Origin: Labia minor
Taxonomy: Eukaryota > Arthropoda > Insecta > Dermaptera > Spongiphoridae
DNA: 64,000 nt
Direction of reading: 5' to 3'
Assembly: GCA_963082975.1 (NCBI GenBank)
Contig: OY720346.1
Coordinates: forward strand, 41,381,787-41,445,786
Part shown: positions 55,996-64,000 of the stretch, piece by piece
How positions within the stretch are numbered: position 1 is the stretch's first letter
Layout: the number at the start of each line of letters is the position of its first letter
The notes under the pieces: model-generated
The model's input: the letters and a program-made list of their open reading frames with translations, nothing else
What the model was told of the DNA's origin: nothing
Database searches by the model: none
Translations under genes and position numbers: made by a program

Positions 55996-58900
55996 GGAGG
56001 TGAAATTTTAAAATACTAAACATGTTAAGTATAAAAAATACATTTAGTTTAGACGATGGAAATGTGTCGAATATTGAAATAATAATAAAATTTATTCAAT
56101 TTGACAAGATTCATGTCCAATAAACTTAAAGATAACATTTAATAAACATCGAATAAATTTATTTATTCATTTGGTAATTTAATTTCAATGAAAGAAATTA
56201 TTTATTATGTAAGAAAAAAAACGTTTAATCAAAATATCAGAAACTTTATTAGAAAAATTATGTGTAATTATCTTAATAATAATAATTTATATTAAAATGT
56301 TATTATTATTATATAAATTTAAATAAAATAATGATTTTAAATTCACATTTCAGTTAAATATTTTCTTGATGAATATGATGTTGTTGTTGTTGTTGTTAAA
56401 ATGGTTTCGAGTTGAAATTCCATGATGCCATAATGTTATTGTTATATAAGGATAAGATCGTTGAAGGGTCTTTGTAGATAACGTTGGTATCTTAATAGGG
56501 GCGATAATAGTCATTGAACAAAATTGGGGGTGGATTCTTATTATGTTAGCACATATACATCGAGCACAAGAAAATAGAAATAGACAAATAGAATACAATT
56601 TTTATAGCTTAATTTAAAATATTATTATTATTATTAAATAATCCACATTTGTTTTTATTTGAAAGTTCTTATTGAAAATTTTAGAAATTAATTTAAATAT
56701 TTATTTATTTGTTTATTATTTTAATCATTTACTATTTTTTTTATAGTAGAAGTGGAAGGTATTGCATGTTATAAAGACCACACAGTCACATCATATTTAT
56801 AATATTATATTAAAAAAAGAATTTTCATATTATTATTTTTATTATCATAAAATTAAATAAATAAGTATATAACGTATTTTTCAATTGGAGTGGCTGTAAA
56901 GGGGCTATTTCGGACTTATAGCTAACGATCAATGTAACGTTGAAAATGCCTCAGATCTAGAAACAATTTTCTTTAGATAATCTTGTAATAAAGATTTTAA
57001 GCAATTACTATGTCCATGAATCAATAATACTTTTACATATATATAGCAATTTTTAAATTTAAATTATTTTATAAGTGATTTGTTGTTTAAATTTAAATAT
57101 TAAAAGAATTTAATTTTTTTTTAAATCAATATAAAAAAATTTAAAAAACTAATTTTTTTTATTTTTTTAAAATTTTTTTTAACAATATTATCTAATAATT
57201 GATTAAAAGATTACTTATTTTTAAAATTTTATATCTTTTTAGAATTATTATAGGATCTTCTTTATCTATGATATTATAGTAAATAAATATAATAATTACA
57301 ATAGAGAGTATATACATAGAAATATTATACTTAAATATTTATCTTGGTTTATTAGTCATCAATTTTTTTCCTCCTCCCTCTCCCTCCCTCTATTCTTCTC
57401 TCTCTCTTCTCATTCAATTTGAAATTTATAATTTATACATTAAAATCTTGTTAACTGAATGGTTGATATTTACATGAAATTGTAATTTTCTCCTACTCTA
57501 ATAATAATTGGTTCAACTATTTTCATTAAATTTAACTTATCTTTGGAAAGTTGTTTAAAGAAAGGAACGTTCTCGTTAAAATGCCAAACGTGTTTTGAAA
57601 ATTAACAATCTAATTTCTAAAAGGACCCACGAAAAGTGAGCGAGGATACCGAACAGGATTAAGAGCAGTTTATATAATTTTAATAAAGTTGAAAGAGAGA
57701 GATAAGTGTTTATGTTTGTTAAGATAATATCTCTCACTCTCTCTCTCTCCCTATATATATATATATATATTTCAAGATGATGATAAAGGTGTGTAACGAT
57801 ATTTTAATTTTATTTATTTATTTATTTTTCGAAAATGTATAAAATACTTAGAATTTTATGTGAAGGGAAAAGAAAAAGAAGAGTATTGCTTCAGGTTTAT
57901 TTAAGTTTTCAACTCAAATTCAAAACAAAAACTTAAATTAAATTTAGTCTATTGGAAAATTACTTGTTAAAATTATAACTATGTTATAATTAAAATTTAA
58001 AAAAAATATATATATTTTATAAAAATGAATATAATATATTATAGATATAATTAATTTCGAATGAATTAAATATTTATTTATTTTATTTCTTTATGAATAA
58101 ATCTTAATTTTTTTTATTTAATTATATGCTAAAAATATTAATAGATTAATTTAATAAACATATTAATATGTTTGAGAAAATGAGTAGGTGGTAGAGTTAA
58201 TTATACATTATACTCGTAATGAGGAGAGGTGTAATAATAACACAGCCTTAAAACTTAAAACAAAATTCTTATCAGGTTTCTATGAATGATTAATTTATAT
58301 ATATATATAATCATTTGATTTTGATATTAATTTAAACATTGATTTCAATTAACTTTTAAGTATTAAGTTTAATATATATTTCAGTAGTTGGTATATAAAT
58401 AATAAATAAATATCAACCATTCAGTTAACAACATTTTAATGTAGAAATTATAAATTTCAAATTGAATGAATGAAGGGGGAGGAGGAAAAGAATTGAGGAA
58501 TTAAAGTATAATTGATAATTTATACAAATAAAATATATTGTATTTTGTCACCTCCATAAATATATTTAAGTAAATAAATAATAAACATATGAAAATAAAA
58601 ATAAGAGAAAAATTAAAATGAAAATTTTTCAAAATTAATGACTTGAATATTATATATGAATTTATCATTGAAATTTTTTAATCCATTGATCTTGGAGAGA
58701 TGATAGAAAAAAAAATCCTTCTTTCACAATAAATAATAAAAAACAAAACTTATTAATTACATATTACATTTTTGTAAGTTTGTTTTTCATTGAAATTGAA
58801 TGATAAAAGGGTTAGACAAACGCGTGTTCACTTTTTAAAAGGGAAACTTTTGCGACCCTTAAAAAAAAGAAAAGTTTTTCATAGTCGTAGTACACACAGG

Positions 58901-59311
58901 TGAACTGTATGTATGTATTTTATGTATTTTTGCTTTTGCAAGCTGCTATTCATTTCATTCTACCCTCAAATGACCCCACACCCTCCCCCTTCTTCTCCAT
59001 TCACCATCCATTCAAGCCTCTGTTTTCTCTTAAAGTTTAACTACATAAAGATTATGATATATGGGATGTTACTATCTGTTTTTCCTTTTTCTCTCTCATA
59101 ATATGTATTAAAGAAAAATTGTAAAGAGAGTTGAGTTGAGAAAAAAAAGATGAACTAAACAATTTCAATCTCATAAAGTAAAAAAAAGTATTAGAAGAAT
59201 TAATTGTTTTTTCATTTTTAAAATAATTTAACTTATTTATATAAATTATGCTTTTAAATATTTATTCATCAACTTTTAAAACAACAGTTTTACATATAAA
59301 TTTTACTTACA
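55996..59311. other. AT-rich DNA with microsatellites
   Basis: No gene or repeat family supported. (GTT)n occurs near 56380 and (CT)n(AT)n at about 57731-57770. Slightly more complex stretches at 56390-56570, 57580-57680 and 58800-59000 are unassigned. Confidence 0.45.
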
Positions 59312-59313
59312 TA

Positions 59314-59986
59314 CACAGACTGTCGCAAAAGTAAGGGGACTGACTTAAGATAAGCGAGTACGAGTACCAAAACACATTTTTTTTTGTTTTTATTCAAAAT
59401 AAACTCCTTCTACATCAATCCAGTATTGGAACCGTCTCTGTAAAACGATTCAAAGCAACTCTGGAACTAATTTTTGGGATGCTGTCTAGGACACTGGTCA
59501 CCGTGTTTTGCATCTCTTCGATGGATTCAAAATGCTTTCCTTATCTCGACATTTTCAATTTTTGGAATAGTCAAAAATCAGCCGGTGCTAAATCCGGCGA
59601 GTATGGGGGATATTTCAACAAAACAACCCTCCTTTTTGCAAGGAACTCCTTTACAATTCTGAACTTGGGTGCAGAGGCATTGTCGTGCAACAAATAACGG
59701 TACTCGGGTCCCACTGGCGTTATTCGTTTAAGTAACCGGTCAATGACACCGAGATAGTACTCACCAATCACCGTCTGAATTTTTTATTAATGACGCCATT
59801 GGAATAAAAGAAGACAGTAAGCAGAGTCTTGACTTTTTTGAAGTCTCAGCTTCTCTGGTCTTGGATCTTCGCCGCCCACCCACTGGCGCTTTGTCAACGA
59901 GTCGTACTGGAAGCACCAGTATTCATCAACTGTCTCCACATTGAGCAAAGTTATAGTACCTGTCTCCTTACTTTTTTGCCATTTGC
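59314..59986 (-). mobile_element. Mariner-type relic, 673 bp
   Basis: The ends CACAGACTGTCGCAAAAGTA and inverse GCAAATGGCAAAAAAGTAAG align after a few bases and are TA-flanked (59312-59313, 59987-59988). The minus strand encodes VIGEYYLGVIDRLLKRI, YRYLLHDNASAPKFRIVKEF with the second catalytic Asp, VLLKYPPYSPDLAPADF, then a frameshifted GKHFESIEEMQNTVTSVLDS. The N-terminal HTH and first catalytic Asp are missing or unreadable. Several stops are present. Non-functional. Confidence 0.88.
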
Positions 59987-59988
59987 TA

Positions 59989-60711
59989 ATATAATAATAA
60001 TATATAATAATTAAGTTTTAGTAAATTTTGAAAAAATTACAATTTTTATAAAAATAATATTGATTTAATAAAAATATTTTATATAAAATTATTAAAAAAT
60101 TTTATATTTTTTTTTTATTTAATTTATTTTAACCTTGATAAAACAGTCTATAGATGTTTTTATTTTTTTATTTTTTTTCACTCATTTACTTAATAAATGA
60201 TAACATTAAAAATAAAAACAAATGAATAAAAAAAATGCCATTTACCAGAATTAATAAATATTAACATCAATGTATATTTTTTTGATATTACCCTAAAACC
60301 ACTTTATATTATTATATAAAATGAATGTGTAGTATAGGGTTAATGTAGGTGGGGTATCTGATCCAAATACAACCCACCCACCAATACTGAATGTTCAGGT
60401 GATATAATTCTAATTTTACATTTAGATTTTAATAAACTAAATGCGACATTCATTTTCCCTTTCACTTTTTATAAAGAATATTAATTATAATGATAGATTG
60501 AATGTTTATATATAATATACATATTAAATATTTATTCTTTTTTTTCATTTTACATTTTCACTTTTCTAGTAACTACTACCATTCCTTATATAAATTAATT
60601 AGTTTAAAATCTTTTCATTAAACAAATAATTTCCAATATTAAATATAATAAATGCATATTTATGATTAAATGGATATCTGATCTACTTTTGTAACACAAC
60701 CAATTTTTTAC
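59989..60711. other. AT-rich DNA, nothing recognised
   Basis: No supported feature. Confidence 0.55.
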
Positions 60712-61240
60712 CTCCAAATATGAGGAACTCGAAAGTTCTTGGCCGCAGCAACCACACTTCTCCAAGTATTTCTATTCTGAGCAACAACCCTCCAACCCCT
60801 ACCCTCTCCCATCTCTCTCTCGTCCCTTCCCACACTATCCACCCACTGCGTCCTTGGTCTTCCAAGCGGACTTTTCCTACTTGGTTACCCACCAATATAT
60901 TATTCGCCATTCTTTCCTCTCCGATTCTAACCACCTGCCTTGTCCATCGCATCTTCTCAATTTTATTACCCTAACTTTGTCTAGAGATTCATAGAGGTCA
61001 TCCATTTCCTCGTTATGCAGTCTCCGCTATTCCCCGTTGACTTCGTCTTTCTTTGGCCCATAAATGTTGCGAAGAATCTCATTCTCAAATACTCTAAATC
61101 TACTCTCGTCTCCTAAGGTCATTGAGCATGCCTCGCACTTATACAATACAACCGGCAAAATAATTGTTTTATATATTTTAATTGTTATCCCATTTGATAA
61201 TAATTTTGGTCCTCTCTTTCTTCTCTTATTCTCATTAAAA
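60712..61240 (-). mobile_element. LINE fragment: reverse transcriptase C-terminal tail, copy 6 (longest)
   Basis: On the minus strand it begins KRGPKLLSNGITIKIYKTII, then LPVVLYKCEACSMTLGDESR, FRVFENEILRNIYGPKKDEV, LHNEEMDDLYESLDKVRVI, MGEERMANNILVGN and a degraded tail. It extends further upstream than the copies at 14.35 and 35.5 kb. Its KRGPKLL segment joins naturally to the LRESKGP end of the 23.3-23.6 kb copy. It has frameshifts and at least one stop (after NGE). Confidence 0.88.
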
Positions 61241-62029
61241 GTTCAATTTAATTATTTAATGAATATAAATGTGAATTAAAACATTAAAATTTAATAAACT
61301 ATTAGTTGACATATATAAACAAATAAATATATTAATATAAATTATATGTGTAATGTCTTAACCACAACCAACTGGAAAGAATATGGAATAAATGTTATAT
61401 TTTTAATCTAAAAATTGTTTTTTTTATTAAATTAAAGTTTTAAAAATTAAAAATTAAAGAATTTTTATTATTATTAATTATATTAAATAATATTATTAAT
61501 ATATATTTATTTTTATTAAACCTAGTTTTTAAGAATATTAACTATTTTTTTCATAAACATTATAAAATTTATTTCTCTTATAGTAAAAATAAAATCAAGT
61601 CCAAAAAGAAAAGACAAATGTTTTAATACAATATAGTAGATCAACTATAAACAATTTTTTACAATAAAATGAATAGTTTTTTTAGAAAAGTATTATAATA
61701 ATAGTACAATTAATCTCAATAGCCTTATAATCTGATAACTTTTAAGGTAATTTAAAGTTAATGATTGAGTTATTCTTTAATTTCCAAACCTCAAAATGAA
61801 TTCAAATGTTCTACTTATTATTATTTTATATAAACTCTTTGCGCTCTATTAGAATCTAATATTAATTTTCTTTCTCTCGAATCATTTTTGAATTCAATTA
61901 TCGTTTCAGTTCAATTCTTTGTTGTTTAATCAATATAATTTTCTATATGAAGTATTTATCTGATAATAGATGAAATTGAACATAAAAGGAATGGGAGGAA
62001 ATAAATGGAACTGATGGCCCGGGTGGGTC
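61241..62029. other. AT-rich DNA, nothing recognised
   Basis: No supported feature. Confidence 0.5.
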
Positions 62030-62330
62030 TGTATGATTGAATCTTGTTTTAACTACTCACACTTGGCTCTATTTCTATCTCTCATCAAAGCATTCAGTCA
62101 GTCAGTCAGTCTGATGCCCTACAGGCCTTCTCACTTCACTCTCGTTCAACCAATCAACAACATCAAACTAACGATACAGCCCAATTACGATACAATAGAT
62201 CCATGCAAACTGGACCAGCAGCATGTCGCTGCAATTTTAAACTGCTCTTTGAAGTGTTATTTCCAAATATATTTATTTATTTTCATTCAAAAGTTCAATT
62301 AACTTTCTCAACTCCCCCCCTCACATGCTA
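62030..62330. other. Unassigned block of higher complexity
   Basis: About 300 bp of balanced composition with an 89-codon open frame on the plus strand from 62033 and a (CAGT)n run at about 62094-62111. The product has no recognised domain, and no copy is seen in the window. It may be host single-copy DNA. Confidence 0.25.
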
Positions 62331-62604
62331 GATACACCCCAATATATTTTATTTTTTTTTTCAGATTTTCTTTTTGATATACAGTTCAAAAGAATTTATA
62401 CGAGAAATCTCTCCTTTTTTAAAATAATTGATTGATATGTTAAAATATCAACCTGTGATTTTTCTTATTTGAATTTTTTTAACCTCTTGCACTTTAATAC
62501 AATTAAATTTACCTTAGCAATCAAAATAAATAAATTTATTAATATATATATTTTATTTGAAAAATTTAAATACTTAGATTTTTTAATCACGTAGGATAAT
62601 AATA
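62331..62604. other. AT-rich DNA, nothing recognised
   Basis: No feature seen. Confidence 0.4.
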
Positions 62605-62943
62605 TTCTTCTCAGTATTTATGGGCCACCGGAGAATGGTGGAGACAGCATAATGAGGAATTGCATGACCTCTATGCATCTCCAGACATAGTTAGGGTAAT
62701 AAAATCGAGAAGATGCGATGGACAGGACACGTGGCTAGAATGGGAGAGGAAAGAATGGCGAAAAATATATTGGTAGGGAGACCGATTGAGAAACGTCCGC
62801 TTGGTAGACCAAGGACACGGTGGATAGACAATGTAAGGGATGTGAGAAAGTAGGAGTTGGATAGATGTCGCTCAGGAGAAATGTGGTTCCCGCGGCCAAG
62901 AATTTTCGAGTTCAGTAGTGCCATATAAATAGATAGATTATTT
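62605..62943 (+). mobile_element. LINE fragment: reverse transcriptase C-terminal tail, copy 7
   Basis: Reads LSIYGPPENGGDS-like sequence, then NEELHDLYASPDIVRVIKS, VARMGEERMAKNILVGRPIE, KRPLGRPRTRWIDNV and a shortened final block. It is 5'-truncated and has small deletions. The 3' end carries ATAGATAGATTA (62928-62940). Confidence 0.85.
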
Positions 62944-64000
62944 TGATTTGATCCTAAATATATATATATAAATAATAATAAAAAATATTTATCAACCTGT
63001 CACTAAAATAATCATAAGATATAAAATCTATTTTCAAATTGGAAAAAAAGTAATCCTTATAAAAATATAAAAATTAATCTTACCTTTTTTTTTGAACCAT
63101 TCATTAAGATAAATTTTATCCGCTCAGTTAAATAAAAAAATAATCTGATAAAATATAATAAATACAATTTGTATACCTACATTCTTTTTTTGTAAATATC
63201 TATTTACATTTCTTTTGTTCGAAAAGGTTTCAATTTCAAGAGTAATCATTTTCCACACCCTCTGGCATTTCACAGAAATCAGGAAAGTTCATTATTTAAA
63301 GTAGTTAGTTACCTCAAGTCTTTGAAAATATTTTTTTTTTGTCCTCACACCATAAATAAATTATTAAAATCATCATCCATCAACTTCTAACTTAAAAAAA
63401 AAACAAAACAAAAGTTTCTGAGATCAATTTCCTGTTCATGTTTTAATTCAATAAAATCTTAATGATATTTTATTGTTTATTGATATTCTTTGGATATTCG
63501 AGGGGAAATGAAAGTTAATTTTGATAACTCCAAGCATTTAATTAATCATTTATTTTTTTTAATATTTATTAATTCTTTAAGAAATAAAGTATATTAGTAT
63601 ATAAGATATATAAAGTATACTATTTTATTAATTAAGTTTTTTTTTTCTTCTTTTGATTTTTGATTATTTATATGAAGTTCTCACATTAATAAAAACATTA
63701 TTTCTTCAAAGTACATTATGACAAATTAATAAATGTTGATATGCAATTGACATCAAAAAATTATACAGAGTTTATCAAATTACATAAGTAATATTTATAA
63801 TAAATGATTATTGAATTGATTCGAACTAAATTATGGATTATAGGGTATTTATAATTTCTATTTTGTTAATCATAAGCAATCTTTTCTACAATTTGTTCTT
63901 ACTAATGAAATAATAAATGAAATATGAGTTGTTTAAAATAAAAATTAATATCTGGTTTTATCAGTTTAGAATAGTAAAAACAAAAAACTAATATCAAAAT
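62944..64000. other. AT-rich DNA, nothing recognised
   Basis: No supported feature to the end of the window. Confidence 0.55.

Noticed and set aside
62094..62111. CRISPR-like or tandem array
   Set aside because: A simple (CAGT)n microsatellite only; no spaced direct repeats exist anywhere in the window, and the DNA is eukaryotic.

Overview
This window looks like nuclear DNA from an animal, most likely an arthropod and probably an insect. It is strongly AT-rich, has long poly-A/T and (AT)n tracts, and contains no bacterial gene organisation. Its recognisable content is almost entirely eukaryotic transposable elements: hAT, Tc1/mariner, PIF/Harbinger, Helitron and non-LTR retrotransposons. The mix is typical of arthropod intergenic or intronic DNA; I cannot name the species. 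I found no complete host gene.

The only two long intact reading frames are hAT transposases of the BED-zinc-finger type. The first lies at 19185-20963 on the minus strand, inside an element at 18911-23128 flanked by the 8-bp duplication CTTTAAAT. The second lies at 26168-28027 on the plus strand, inside an element at 25079-28413 flanked by CATTAAGT. Both have matching terminal inverted repeats, all three expected acidic catalytic positions, and target duplications of the form nnnTAnnn reported for Buster-type hATs. The first also carries a small, possibly spliced and weakly THAP-like gene on the opposite strand.

Around these sit non-autonomous hATs (8030-8685, 11689-12138, 16870-17043, 33281-33491, 33598-33898, 54271-55313, perhaps 13096-13236). 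There are decayed or internally deleted mariner-type elements at about 2.7, 10.9, 28.9, 32.3, 39.9, 40.6, 42.2, 46.5 and 59.3 kb. A Helitron (44209-45667) shares about 490 bp with the 5' region of the second hAT. Seven 5'-truncated fragments of one LINE family retain the C-terminal tail of reverse transcriptase. A Harbinger-like palindromic MITE sits inside a mariner reading frame. Other items are a small palindromic MITE family, a 500-bp foldback, a possible tRNA-related SINE and two further dispersed repeat families, here called R1 and R2.

Nesting is the main theme, and several insertions can be ordered in time. The second hAT sits in an R1 repeat whose uninterrupted paralogue at 5.9 kb preserves the empty site. 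A hAT MITE sits in an R2 copy whose empty site is preserved at 50.1 kb. One Tc/mariner element at 32.3-33.9 kb hosts three later insertions.

Between the elements is AT-rich sequence with no genes I can support. A few blocks are more complex or GC-richer than their surroundings (13.5-13.9, 16.0-16.3, 18.2-18.4, 30.96-31.25, 38.56-38.83, 43.2-43.75, 47.4-47.8, 51.42-51.53, 55.65-56.0 and 62.0-62.3 kb). These are the best places to look for host enhancers, promoters or exons.
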